64,000 nucleotides of DNA from Aestuariivirga sp. (GTDB lineage Bacteria; Pseudomonadota; Alphaproteobacteria; Rhizobiales; Aestuariivirgaceae): the NCBI GenBank assembly GCA_030680855.1, contig JAUXUN010000021.1:1-64000 (forward strand). Reading direction: 5' to 3'. Below are positions 29,580 through 38,500 of the stretch, one piece after another (the stretch's first letter is position 1; each line of letters begins with the position of its first letter). The position numbers and the translations under genes were made by a program. The notes under the pieces were generated by a model. It was given only the letters and a program-made list of their open reading frames with translations, was not told where the DNA came from and searched no databases.

Positions 29580-30746
29580 ATGCTTGGGAACGGTGAAATT
29601 GATGTCGCGATCATGCTCCATGATCTTGCCGAATCCGGCGTGGTACGCAATGCCTTGGCCATTGCGGGAGCCGCCCACCGCGAAGGAATGAACACTGAGA
29701 TTTGGGTTGTTGATGGGGCCGGACCGCTGATTGCACAGATCCCACATGGAGTGGGCCTGGTTACGCTAGGAGGCCTTGGATCGAAATGGAAAAACCGGCG
29801 TCTGGCGGGTGTTGCTGCTATGGGAAATTTGGCCAGGGCCTACCGTGAGCGGCGGCCCAAAGTGGCGCTTTCGGCCGGGAACCATTTTCACATCACAGCA
29901 AGCGCTGCCTATTTTTTTGCGGGATCGCCAAATTCTGTGCGACTTCACTTTCGTGCAAGCAATCCCCCGTTCCGCGGGCGCGATATTCGTTTCGGCGCGG
30001 TTCTCGCGTGGCTTTACCGCCTGAGGTTCATGGGCGCCCGGCGAATCATTTCCGTGTCGGCGGAGTTGGGCGAGATTCTGGTGAAAACTATCCGGCTCGA
30101 TCCCAGCAGCGTGGTGACAATCGCCAACAGCATTGATCTCGAGGCTGTCGCAGAACGGGCGGCGGAAGCGCCCGAACACCCATGGTTTGCGGCTGGTGAA
30201 CCGCCGGTGCTTCTTGGCATTGGGCGCCTTGCGCCGCAAAAAAATTTCAGCCTGCTGATCGAGGCGTTTGCGCAAGTACGACGAGCCAGACCTTTACGCC
30301 TGGCCATCATCGGCGATGGGGCAGGGGATGAATTGGCCAAGCTCCAGGCGCTGGCTGCAAACCTTGGTCTTACGTCGGCTGACGTGTGGTTTGCCGGTCA
30401 CCAGTCCAATCCTCTGAAGTTTCTGGCGCATGCCGGGCTGTTTGTTCTTTCCTCAAATTGGGAGGGCATGAGCAACGTATTGCTTGAGGCCATGGCGTGC
30501 GGCTGCCCGATCGTGGCAACAGACTGTCCCACAGGGGTGCGCGAACAACTGGACAATGGTCGGATCGGGCCGATTGTGCCAATTAATGATCCGGAAAAAC
30601 TGGCAAACGCCATAGCCCGCCGCCTTGAAGAGCCGCGAGGCAGTGAGGGCCTAATTGAGTACGTGGCCCGCTTTGACCATGACAACATGCTCGCGGCGTA
30701 CACGAATCTGTTCAGAAGCGAAGCAGGAGACGGAGCAACTGTTTGA
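29580..30746 (+). CDS. GT4-family glycosyltransferase
   Basis: 388-residue GT-B enzyme. The N-terminal domain includes DVAIMLHDLAESGVVRNALA; the C-terminal domain begins near VLLGIGRLAPQKNFSLLIEA and has the nucleotide-sugar binding E-x7-E type region SNWEGMSNVLLEAMACGCPI followed by VATDCPTGVREQL. This is the only clear sugar transferase in the accessory region, so it probably adds one residue, perhaps from UDP-GlcA or UDP-GalA made by the divergent neighbours. Donor and acceptor are not known. Confidence 0.88.
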   Translation: MLGNGEIDVAIMLHDLAESGVVRNALAIAGAAHREGMNTEIWVVDGAGPLIAQIPHGVGLVTLGGLGSKWKNRRLAGVAAMGNLARAYRERRPKVALSAGNHFHITASAAYFFAGSPNSVRLHFRASNPPFRGRDIRFGAVLAWLYRLRFMGARRIISVSAELGEILVKTIRLDPSSVVTIANSIDLEAVAERAAEAPEHPWFAAGEPPVLLGIGRLAPQKNFSLLIEAFAQVRRARPLRLAIIGDGAGDELAKLQALAANLGLTSADVWFAGHQSNPLKFLAHAGLFVLSSNWEGMSNVLLEAMACGCPIVATDCPTGVREQLDNGRIGPIVPINDPEKLANAIARRLEEPRGSEGLIEYVARFDHDNMLAAYTNLFRSEAGDGATV

Positions 30747-30806
30747 ATGCTCAGGGTCCCAGAATCGTCCTTAACTCCAACGCTGCACTGCGCTTAGTAG
30801 TGCTAG

Positions 30807-31424
30807 TCAGTTGCGGCCACCGAGTATTGTGTCGATCTTCAACGCATTCGCCGCGGGCGCCAATGTGCCATCGAGCTGGTGAAATTTCGTCCTGGTTGCC
30901 GAACTATATTGCTTTGCTAGGTCTTTGAGCAAATCTGCGCTTGCAGACAGCTGTGCATGGGTGGTTTCTAATGGCAGTCCGTCGTAGCGGCTGATGCCAT
31001 GGGTCCGCTTACCAATGCGTTCGACGGCGACGGCGACCGGTGTTTCGACCCAGATTATCCAATCTGGCGCGAAGGGTTTCAGCGATACGATTAACTTATG
31101 CAAACGCCTTGAAGGATAGTTGTCTGCGCCCGATAGGATAGACCAGAGTTTTTGAACTTGTCCCTGATCAACAAGAATTACGCGTTCGCGATGCTGATAG
31201 TGCCGCAAAAACGCAACCAGGTTTATTCCCCTTTTCAGCCGATCAATAGTGAATGGTCGTGTTGCACAGCAGAGGAGAAGGACATTCCATGAGGCCCGCA
31301 CAAGCATTGAATTCAAACGAGTTTCTCGAAGTTGAATTGAACCCTTCTTGCCATGTGTCAGGGTGACTAGCTTGCAGATTGTTGTTTTGCCGCTGCCTGG
31401 AAGCCCAACGCATTCCACGATCAT
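30807..31424 (-). CDS. P-loop kinase-like protein
   Basis: 205 residues with a Walker A motif at the very start (ECVGLPGSGKTTICKL), a possible lid region and an aspartate after a hydrophobic strand (RVILVDQGQVQKL). The overall pattern resembles thymidylate/adenylate-kinase-like NTPases found in capsule and lipopolysaccharide loci rather than a nucleotide kinase of central metabolism. Its start overlaps the stop of the next kinase gene by four bases, so the two probably work together. The substrate is unknown; a sugar or glycan phosphate is plausible. Confidence 0.65.
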   Translation of the reverse strand: MIVECVGLPGSGKTTICKLVTLTHGKKGSIQLRETRLNSMLVRASWNVLLLCCATRPFTIDRLKRGINLVAFLRHYQHRERVILVDQGQVQKLWSILSGADNYPSRRLHKLIVSLKPFAPDWIIWVETPVAVAVERIGKRTHGISRYDGLPLETTHAQLSASADLLKDLAKQYSSATRTKFHQLDGTLAPAANALKIDTILGGRN

Positions 31425-32875
31425 GATGACTCTGCCTTTGCCAGATATGCCCAGATAGCCCGTTTGGTGGCCCTGAGCACCTCTTCAGGACTCTGCCCGG
31501 CATCGATCACGGTGACTCTGGAACCGGGAAATTGCAGGGTGTCAATGATCGCGCATTTGCGGCGGATAGTAACGAGATTATGGTCAGGCTTCCGCAAAAT
31601 TGCCGTTTCGGGATCAACCTTGAGTTTTATGATAAGTTCTGGTCCGAGCTGGGCTGCTTCGGCGAACAGTTTTTGTTCGCTCTCGGCCGCCCAAGCAAAG
31701 CAACGACCGTTTTGCAATCGCGGGCCGTCACTGATGGCCTCAAATTGGCTTTGTGGGTAGCGGTCAAGCAGAATGACGCTTCCACTATCAGCAAGGCGCC
31801 TCCCAAGCCGCAGGAGCCTCAGTTTTCTGCGGAGCAGAAGCAAATCGAAAAGGCGATACGCCTTATTGACAAAGGAAACTGGACGCGCCGGGCTTGTTTC
31901 TTTTGTCGCCACGACGCGCTTTATTCTCTTGCCAATACGTTTCGAGAGCTGCCGTCGCGCCGCATTTACCCAGCCCGCTCGACCATCGCCCGACCCCATA
32001 TAGATCAGGTGGACATCGAGTTTGCGGCGGAGCCACCGCTCGAATGACTGGCTCACGGTAGATTTACCCGAGCCATCGCTTCCAATGAAAGCAATCATAA
32101 CGCCCCCGCCGGCCAAGGTCTTGCCATAGCGGATTGGACCAATATGGCGCAGCCAGAGCCGGGTCAGTGCAAGCCAGAGGTTTAGCATTGCTGCCCGGAT
32201 CAGGGCTGTGGGCCAGTTCATCCGGTAATGCTGCTTGACCTGACCGTAGAGCTGCCGCGCCAGCGCAATGAGTGCAGCATCGCCGCCCAGCGGCAAGTGA
32301 ATATCCGCGTTGAGACCGAGGCCCTTGGCGAGTGTGGCGAGCCGGCTGGTCTGGACTTCGCTTTCGAGCCAGCGCACTTCCTCTTTCACATGCGGCGGAA
32401 TCTTTGGCGCGAAGAGCCTGCGCCATGGTGGCATCTTGGCCCAAATCCGCACCAGCAGAATGAGAAGTTCCATCTCGGGCATCGGAATGGGCCAACCACT
32501 CCGTTCGTCAATGCGCAGATTTGCAAGCACCGTATCGGCCCAGGGCAGGCGCAGATGCTTCACCCGCTTAAGGCCGGTCACCATGTCGAAGTGAACGTGA
32601 AGATGCAGAAAATTGCCAGTTGCGCCATCAAAAACCAGCCAATCCACGACATTTGGATAGCGCGCCCAAGGCTGGCTGAGAACCCTTATCGCCTTCAAAT
32701 TACACAGAATGCGCTCAAATTCAGCCTCGTCGTGGCAATCCACCAGCATATCAAGGTCGGTCTTGCCTGCCAGCGCGTCATCAATATGATAGTTGCTCTT
32801 CCATAAAGCAAAGCCAACATTGGCTTCCTGCAGGGCGGTCCGGAGCTGGACAGTGACGGGTAGCGGCGATGTCAT
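31421..32875 (-). CDS. Two-domain protein: nucleotidyltransferase-like region plus thymidylate-kinase-like domain
   Basis: 484 residues. The N-terminal part (about 1-240) contains LWKSNYHIDDALAGKTDLDM, with paired acidic residues in a pattern like that of nucleotidyltransferase-fold sugar or lipid modifying proteins, and HLHVHFDM. The C-terminal part (about 260-484) is a P-loop kinase with Walker A AFIGSDGSGKSTVSQSF, an LLDRYPQSQFEA motif after the second strand, and RKPDHN, all similar to thymidylate kinase. dTMP kinase activity itself is unlikely, given the fusion and context. The ATG at 32875 is the first before the conserved N-terminus; no clear ribosome site is seen. It is coupled to the small P-loop gene downstream. 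Confidence 0.65.
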   Translation of the reverse strand: MTSPLPVTVQLRTALQEANVGFALWKSNYHIDDALAGKTDLDMLVDCHDEAEFERILCNLKAIRVLSQPWARYPNVVDWLVFDGATGNFLHLHVHFDMVTGLKRVKHLRLPWADTVLANLRIDERSGWPIPMPEMELLILLVRIWAKMPPWRRLFAPKIPPHVKEEVRWLESEVQTSRLATLAKGLGLNADIHLPLGGDAALIALARQLYGQVKQHYRMNWPTALIRAAMLNLWLALTRLWLRHIGPIRYGKTLAGGGVMIAFIGSDGSGKSTVSQSFERWLRRKLDVHLIYMGSGDGRAGWVNAARRQLSKRIGKRIKRVVATKETSPARPVSFVNKAYRLFDLLLLRRKLRLLRLGRRLADSGSVILLDRYPQSQFEAISDGPRLQNGRCFAWAAESEQKLFAEAAQLGPELIIKLKVDPETAILRKPDHNLVTIRRKCAIIDTLQFPGSRVTVIDAGQSPEEVLRATKRAIWAYLAKAESS

Positions 32876-33007
32876 CGCTTTATTAGTCTGGCTTAATCGG
32901 CAAGTGCAAGCGGCTAGTTGCCGGATTTCAGGGCTATCACTAACAACGCAACCGGCGTGACCTGGCAACTGAGATGTGCCGACACTTCAGTTTGGTCCGT
33001 CCAGCAC

Positions 33008-33691
33008 CTAAATTCCAAAAAGACCATAAATCGCTCCACGGAATTTGATTGTCGAGAAAATCTGGGTATAAGTCCGCATATCGTGTTTGGAGGCCGTTAA
33101 GGAGCCTATGCGCCGAATATAGTCGAATTTGAATTTCCTTCCGAAGACCAGGCTGTAGACGAAGCAGGAACCTATACGGCTGTCGACGAATGCTGTGATG
33201 GGTTTATCACTCTTGGCAACCAGGAGCAGGATGTCGGCGTCGAACTCAGTTTGCCGGTCATAATTTGGTCCGTCGATCCAAACGAATTCATAGTCCCGCT
33301 CTGGAATTGACTGATATGCCCTTCCCCGGAAAGGTCCGTAGTGGACCTGATGGGAGGGACTCAGCTGCAGGTCGATATGAGGGCGCAGATGATCAGGAAT
33401 GATCGCCTGCAATGCGTCATAATACTTTTTCAGATCCTCCATCGCTGTTACCCGGCCTGAGCCGTTCTCGTAAAGAGCTTGGGCGATGACCAACGTTGTA
33501 ATTCCCGGTCCAAACTCCAGCACCTCGTGCGGTTTATTCGATTTTATATGAGAATATAGCAGCCAATAATCGTAATAATTGGCACCGGTAGAGGGACTGT
33601 CTGTTGACACAAGCGCGCGAAGGGCTTCATTCCGGAGAACATTCCTTCGAGCCCACCATTGGGGCAATTTGCGTATGTCTGGCAGCGCCAT
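33008..33691 (-). CDS. Class I SAM-dependent methyltransferase-like protein
   Basis: 227 residues with a Rossmann-like methyltransferase core: motif I as VLEFGPGITTLVIAQALYE, an acidic end of strand 2 in VTAMEDLKKYY, and a strand-4 motif FVWIDGPNYDRQTEFDADIL. The DGP and following tyrosine resemble the class I enzymes and relatives that often sit in glycan loci. A methyl acceptor cannot be given. It reads leftward, in line with the kinase gene 132 bases downstream, and is divergent from the first methyltransferase/P-loop fusion. Confidence 0.6.
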   Translation of the reverse strand: MALPDIRKLPQWWARRNVLRNEALRALVSTDSPSTGANYYDYWLLYSHIKSNKPHEVLEFGPGITTLVIAQALYENGSGRVTAMEDLKKYYDALQAIIPDHLRPHIDLQLSPSHQVHYGPFRGRAYQSIPERDYEFVWIDGPNYDRQTEFDADILLLVAKSDKPITAFVDSRIGSCFVYSLVFGRKFKFDYIRRIGSLTASKHDMRTYTQIFSTIKFRGAIYGLFGI

Positions 33692-33851
33692 AGCTTTCGT
33701 CCCATATGGGTTTCCATACTCCTAACAGACCCAAAGGGGTGGTCAATACCTATCCCTGGCGAGGCTGGTTGATTCCTGCATTGGTTTTTCTTTCCAAATT
33801 GCCGGGAGATGGACTAATTTCACATTTTCAAATCAATTGAGCGTCCACAAC

Positions 33852-35075
33852 ATGTCAAAGTCATTGCTACCGGAATGTGGCGGCACAGCCGCAAAGCTGC
33901 ATGAAGCTGCTTTGGATATCATTCTTCCAATCGATTCCACAAAGACTAGAACAGTATTGGACGCTGCGTGCGGCAGTGGTGAACTTTGTATTAAGCTTCT
34001 GCAGCGCGGTGCAATGAGTGTCACCGGTGCCGACTCTGATAGACATTCCATCGCGCACTGCCGGCGAATTGCAAGCAGCAATGGATTCATGGCGAATTTT
34101 CTTGAATTCGACATTGAACGCGAAAAATTAGAAGAAGTTTATGATGTAGTTCTGTTCTTGAGCGGTTTGCAGCGGCTCCGAAATCCGGTTTCCGCACTTG
34201 AGGCTCTCACTGGCGCCACCCGTGAGGAGCTCATAATTGGCATTGATGACAAGAGGAGCTTTCAAGAGGCACTTGGAAGTTTTTGGCGCTTGATTTCAAA
34301 TGTGTTTTGGAAGTTGCCAATATTGTATTTAGGTGGGTTGGAAAAAAAGGATTGGGACGGCGTCAATCACTTTCTATTCTCGGACCGCGCCATTGTAGCG
34401 CTGCTCACCCGGCACAGATACAGCTTTGCTCGCGTCGACTTTGTCCCCTGGGAGGCAGCGGGGCGCCGGCTCGCCGTTGCGCATAAACGGCAGATCGGGC
34501 ATCTCGTGATAGTTGCCGGCGTTCCAACATCGGGGAAAACAACCGTAATGAACAAGCTCATGGCGGGTGAATTACCGGATATCGCAAAACAGTTGGACTT
34601 CGACTGCAAAAAAAAATGGCTGAGCACGGGGTATGGCGAAGTTTGCCACATTCAGGACGCACGGGTTGAGAATTTGCTTCTCCATTTCAATATCACCAAG
34701 TCTCTCGTGGATGGCGATCACTACGGCTACAAAGGGGGGCTGTTGGATCTGATCAAATCGGCCCAGCGGATTTCGGTGGTTAGCTTGTGGTGCCCTCCTG
34801 CGGAACTCAGGCGGCGCTATTTGGAAGGCCGCGTCAGAACCAAACTTTCCCGCTCCAAACGTTTGCGTCAAGACAGGAAAAACCGCATCCTGCTTTCACT
34901 TTATGATGAGCCTGAGAATCTTGCCCGTTTGTTCGCAAAATGGCTATCATTTGTCGAGTTGCACCGTGCTGCTCCAGTAATACTCGAAAGCACGGCCTTG
35001 GGGAAAACAATTAGCCTGAGCGATTGGCGACAGGAGTTCTTGCAAGGGGAAGATATATCTGCCGGGGGTAGCTGA
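33852..35075 (+). CDS. Methyltransferase/P-loop NTPase fusion protein A
   Basis: 407 residues in two parts. Residues about 20-200 are a class I methyltransferase: motif I VLDAACGSGELCIKLLQRGA, acidic strand-2 end VTGADSDRHS, and strand 4 YDVVLFLSGLQRL. After a linker, residues about 215-407 hold a P-loop domain with Walker A VIVAGVPTSGKTTVMNKL, a basic region (RTKLSRSKRLRQDRKN) likely to bind phosphate, and LLSLYDEPENLARLFAKWLS. The P-loop half is related to that of the protein encoded at 36071-37324 on the other strand. The ATG at 33852 is preferred to a TTG five codons earlier, though the ribosome site is weak. I know no named family with this order. Base composition here seems more A+T-rich than in the flanking housekeeping genes. 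Confidence 0.7.
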   Translation: MSKSLLPECGGTAAKLHEAALDIILPIDSTKTRTVLDAACGSGELCIKLLQRGAMSVTGADSDRHSIAHCRRIASSNGFMANFLEFDIEREKLEEVYDVVLFLSGLQRLRNPVSALEALTGATREELIIGIDDKRSFQEALGSFWRLISNVFWKLPILYLGGLEKKDWDGVNHFLFSDRAIVALLTRHRYSFARVDFVPWEAAGRRLAVAHKRQIGHLVIVAGVPTSGKTTVMNKLMAGELPDIAKQLDFDCKKKWLSTGYGEVCHIQDARVENLLLHFNITKSLVDGDHYGYKGGLLDLIKSAQRISVVSLWCPPAELRRRYLEGRVRTKLSRSKRLRQDRKNRILLSLYDEPENLARLFAKWLSFVELHRAAPVILESTALGKTISLSDWRQEFLQGEDISAGGS

Positions 35076-35167
35076 GTGGATGCCCACCTAAGAATCACTC
35101 TTGCCTTTGCGGCTGTTGGAAAGCAGAATGATTTATTTGCCCGAGCACCGTTGATTGAGAGGCGCTG

Positions 35168-36049
35168 ATGATACCCAACAGTAGTATACTTAGGAAAGGC
35201 GCAGGCTCAATTCACAAGGCGGCGCGTGTGATTTTGCGATCTGCACGGGCGCTCGGCAACATGGCATCCGAGCGCAGGGCTGTGCAACTTGGGCGGTTGG
35301 TCGGGGCATCCGGGCTGACTATTGGCGATGAGCAGGGGTATGTCGCTTTTTCAACTCGCGAGTTGGGGTTGACAGAAAAAATTGCCAGACTGGCCTCTCT
35401 TGCTGGCCAGTGGACCAAGGACCCGATCCGGAACAAGGGTGACAAACCTTTTCTCCGAAACTTATTGAACGGGCAAGACCTTCTCGACATTCCGGAGTTC
35501 ATGGATGTGGCTACGCATCCGGTCTTTTACGGTGCTGTCACAAAATACCTTGGGCAAGCTCCTTGGCTGGTATCAATGAACCTTTGGCTCACTCCACCGA
35601 ACCAGACCGCCGTGCGCAGCCAGCTTTATCACTATGATCATAAGGATACGCGGCAGGCGAAGATTTTTATCAATCTCAACGACGTAACGCCGGATTGCGG
35701 CCCACTGCACTTTTTACCGGCAACGGAATCCATAAAAGTCGAGAAAGCCGCTGGCTATTCTCAAGGTCGATACACCGACGAGGAAGTTTATGGCGCTGTT
35801 GCCAAGAGTGAGGTTGTCGCGACAGTTGGGAATACCGGCAACGGCTTTATTGTGGATACGGCGAGATGCCTGCACTATGGCAGCCGCGGCAATGTTAAAG
35901 AGCGGCTGATGCTCATGGTCAACTTTGCCCGCGTCAATTGTGTTGATCGAGGGTCCGGTTGCGAGGTGCTTGATCAGGTGCGCGACCAGCTGATCCGTCA
36001 GAGATACTCAATGGATCCAGCGCGGGCGTTTACCATCGGCAGTCATTGA
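35168..36049 (+). CDS. Phytanoyl-CoA dioxygenase (PhyH)-like protein
   Basis: 293 residues of the Fe(II)/2-oxoglutarate dioxygenase fold. The iron ligands are probably His and Asp in YHYDHKDTRQAKIFINL and the distal His in TARCLHYGSRGN; an arginine for 2-oxoglutarate follows in KERLMLMVNFARVN. PhyH relatives hydroxylate small molecules, lipids or carrier-bound metabolites. Start chosen because GAGAGG lies five bases upstream of the ATG. It lies between the two methyltransferase/P-loop fusions, which suggests a shared pathway of methylation, phosphorylation and hydroxylation. Confidence 0.75.
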   Translation: MIPNSSILRKGAGSIHKAARVILRSARALGNMASERRAVQLGRLVGASGLTIGDEQGYVAFSTRELGLTEKIARLASLAGQWTKDPIRNKGDKPFLRNLLNGQDLLDIPEFMDVATHPVFYGAVTKYLGQAPWLVSMNLWLTPPNQTAVRSQLYHYDHKDTRQAKIFINLNDVTPDCGPLHFLPATESIKVEKAAGYSQGRYTDEEVYGAVAKSEVVATVGNTGNGFIVDTARCLHYGSRGNVKERLMLMVNFARVNCVDRGSGCEVLDQVRDQLIRQRYSMDPARAFTIGSH

Positions 36050-36070
36050 TAGAATGCCTTCGCGATATGG

Positions 36071-37324
36071 TTAGGGTTGCCCGGCCACACCCTGTTCCAA
36101 TACGGCGGACCAATCGTCCTGCGCGGCGCGCCTAAATTCACCACAGTTTTCAACTACCATCCGGGTTGCAGCTGGAAAGGATGAACCAAACGAATCCCAA
36201 GCGTTGTACCAGTCGTTCAGGAATTGTGGCGTGCCATAGAGCTTGAGCAGTTGCAAGTCTCTCTCACGTGGCTTTCTGCCCTTCCTCTCGATTTCGCCTT
36301 TTTGCAACTGCTCGGCCAATCTGTGACGCGGCGTCGCTACGGTCAATATTGTCACCGTTTCTGCGACTTTTAGAAGGTCCAGGGATGGATCCCTGTCGAA
36401 CGAGTGAATGCTTGTTCTTGAAGGACGCAGAAAATCATAGTGGAAAATCAATTGATCCCGTCGGCCGGGAAGCATTTTCGGAACTTCAGACGAACCAACA
36501 AGTGGCCACGACCCCGGTTGCATCCCGAATTGTTGCTGCAGACTTCCATCCTCACGGAGCCTTGCGCACAACGTACTTTTTCCGGATGAGGTTGGGCCGG
36601 CTACAACGACAAGATGTCCGATACTCTTTTTCTGGGCAACCACGACAAGCCGGCCCTTGAATGGTGAACTTGTAATCGAAATAGGTTCAAACAGGTTGGA
36701 ATGAACGTTGAATATTATTCTTAAGGCCTGGGGTGTGAACATGTAGGTTCGGCCAGCAATGTAGCCGCGCTTTTTGGGCTTACCCAGAAATATCGCGGGG
36801 GAGCCAAGACCAGCCAAGCGCAACGGGTTAATGTGATCTTTCAAGACTTCTCGCCATGTTGGCTTGGCCACCTCCAGAACAATCCGTGATTTCGACAATT
36901 GCATGATTTTCCGAATGGCATTTATGGGGTCAGTAAGATGGTGCAGGACATTCAAACAAGTGACAACATCGAAGGTCTCATTCGGGGGAACCCATCGTTC
37001 GAAGTTTCCGTTGATATACTCTGGCTTCATTGACAGCAGGCCTGCAATCCTCTGGGCCCGGCGAACGTGGGACACATCAGTTTCAATGCCGCAAGATCTT
37101 ACCGCACCTCTACGCAGCGCCTCGATACAGAAATGGCCGAGATAGCTTCCGATATCAAAATAACTCTTTCCGGTGAATTCATCGCCGAAAACTGTCTTGA
37201 ACATGTATGCCCGATCGTGGCCGGGGGTGACTACGCCGCCGGGCAGAGTAACGGATTGATAGGCCAATTCCTCCTCTTCCAGAAATTTCAGCGACTCGGC
37301 ACGCACCTGCTGCTCATCAACCAC
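36071..37324 (-). CDS. Methyltransferase/P-loop NTPase fusion protein B
   Basis: 417 residues with the same order as fusion protein A. The methyltransferase part (about 50-230) has motif I YFDIGSYLGHFCIEALRRGA, CGIETD at the end of strand 2 and FDVVTCLNVLHHL at strand 4. The C-terminal P-loop part (about 235-417) has LVVVAGPTSSGKSTLCARL, FHYDFLRP, a basic segment (RKGRKPRERDLQLLKLYGTP) and a conserved tryptophan region DWYNAWDSF. The P-loop segments of A and B share GHLV-VAG-TSGK and LYD/GTPxxL, but the methyltransferase halves differ more. The start is GTG with AAGGA ten bases upstream. It converges on the PhyH gene. Confidence 0.7.
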   Translation of the reverse strand: MVDEQQVRAESLKFLEEEELAYQSVTLPGGVVTPGHDRAYMFKTVFGDEFTGKSYFDIGSYLGHFCIEALRRGAVRSCGIETDVSHVRRAQRIAGLLSMKPEYINGNFERWVPPNETFDVVTCLNVLHHLTDPINAIRKIMQLSKSRIVLEVAKPTWREVLKDHINPLRLAGLGSPAIFLGKPKKRGYIAGRTYMFTPQALRIIFNVHSNLFEPISITSSPFKGRLVVVAQKKSIGHLVVVAGPTSSGKSTLCARLREDGSLQQQFGMQPGSWPLVGSSEVPKMLPGRRDQLIFHYDFLRPSRTSIHSFDRDPSLDLLKVAETVTILTVATPRHRLAEQLQKGEIERKGRKPRERDLQLLKLYGTPQFLNDWYNAWDSFGSSFPAATRMVVENCGEFRRAAQDDWSAVLEQGVAGQP

Positions 37325-37575
37325 GATTCTTGGTTCCTTTTTTGGCGCCCAGGGCGCGATCTGATGCCTCCTATCTTCAGAAATATCTCCATTGTCAATG
37401 GCGGAGGCAAAGGGTGCCGGAGGGCAGGGTAAAAATGCTGCAATCTCAAGCTGGTAGAGTTGCGAGTATCTGCAACATGAGCAAAAAACAGAACGCCATT
37501 TCCGTTAAGTCAGTTGGACTCGCAAACCGTTCTGAACGTGAGTTTGCGGCTCCACGTCACCATCCGGTATTGAGG

Positions 37576-38421
37576 TTAGTAGCCTAAAGTAGGATCCATG
37601 CTGTGCCTTATCATCTCATCGATTTCTTTAACCTGAGCGTCAGTGAATTGCTGTTTATAACCGCCACTTTTGCCGCTTCTGACCTTGAATGACTGCGGGT
37701 CCGCGTTGTCGCTTGCTTGCAGGTGAGTGTCGGCGAAGTAGCGCTCCTTCTCTAGTTTTTTCAAGTTTTCAAATTTTCCAAAATCGACTGCGTCTTGCAA
37801 TTCCTCATTCGTGAAATTGCCACCGAAGTGATCGGTAATCCGCTTGAGCCATACGACAGGCTCCTTGAGCAAGTCTTCGTAACGCACCATCAGGACGTAT
37901 GGGTTGTCTTTTGCAAAAGCCATCCAGTGGTTTATGAAGGCAATGGCGGTATGGATTCCTTGACCTGGTCTGGTTGCAAAGGAAAAGACGTCCAAATCTT
38001 TTGTAATGTTATCGCGCCTGTGAGCGCGGCGGTGTTTCTGATGATAGTAGAGCGAAGCGATTACATCCCCCGGATGCCTTACCAGAACAACGATGTTTTT
38101 CCCGTTGTAAGCCGATTTGTCGGGAATCAGATCTTTGACGCTTGCGAGCTTGTCACCGTCATGGGTGAAGAAAATGACGGGTATCCTGCCGTCAAGCTTG
38201 TGCAAATTGTCTAATCTTATCAAAAGATTATCTGGGGTGCCAAAACGAACGTGGTATAGTCGCGTCAGCATGGCGCGCACCCAAGTTCTTCCCGATTTCG
38301 GAAAGGACACCAGAATGTAGTCTGAGGTTTTTATCAATCTGGGATTAACAAACAGACGTTCGATCAGCTTGTTTCTTGCACGGCGCGAAATGATGAGCTT
38401 TAGAATATTCGGTACTCGCAT
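37576..38421 (-). CDS. Sulfotransferase family protein
   Basis: 281 residues. The 5'-phosphosulfate loop that binds PAPS is clear (ILVSFPKSGRTWVRAMLTRL), and the 3'-phosphate region is seen as IVVLVRHPGDVIASLYYHQK; the C-terminal PAPS loop with basic residues is GKSGGYKQQFTD. Together these define sulfotransferase family 1, which in rhizobia sulfates surface polysaccharides or Nod factors. The ATG at 38421 has AAGGGAC upstream; a longer frame would overlap the next gene. The acceptor is unknown, but the context implies a glycan. Confidence 0.88.
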   Translation of the reverse strand: MRVPNILKLIISRRARNKLIERLFVNPRLIKTSDYILVSFPKSGRTWVRAMLTRLYHVRFGTPDNLLIRLDNLHKLDGRIPVIFFTHDGDKLASVKDLIPDKSAYNGKNIVVLVRHPGDVIASLYYHQKHRRAHRRDNITKDLDVFSFATRPGQGIHTAIAFINHWMAFAKDNPYVLMVRYEDLLKEPVVWLKRITDHFGGNFTNEELQDAVDFGKFENLKKLEKERYFADTHLQASDNADPQSFKVRSGKSGGYKQQFTDAQVKEIDEMIRHSMDPTLGY

Positions 38422-38500
38422 TGAATTGTCCCTTGCAAAAAGGCATTTCGATTTGGCCGGAAGGCGGCCAGACCGTGTCAGGACGGTCGTCCTGCTGCCG

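Noticed and set aside
31421-32875. Housekeeping thymidylate kinase (tmk)
   Set aside because: Fused to an extra domain, coupled to another P-loop gene and placed in a glycan locus; a standard tmk is about 210 residues and stands alone.
35075-35170. 30-codon frame between fusion A and PhyH starting at GTG
   Set aside because: No separate ribosome site, no motif and no conservation evidence; probably the intergenic leader of the PhyH gene.
37522-37552. CGCAAAC/GTTTGCG inverted repeat as terminator of the sulfotransferase gene
   Set aside because: Arms of only seven bases with a 14-base loop and no T tract; too weak to annotate.
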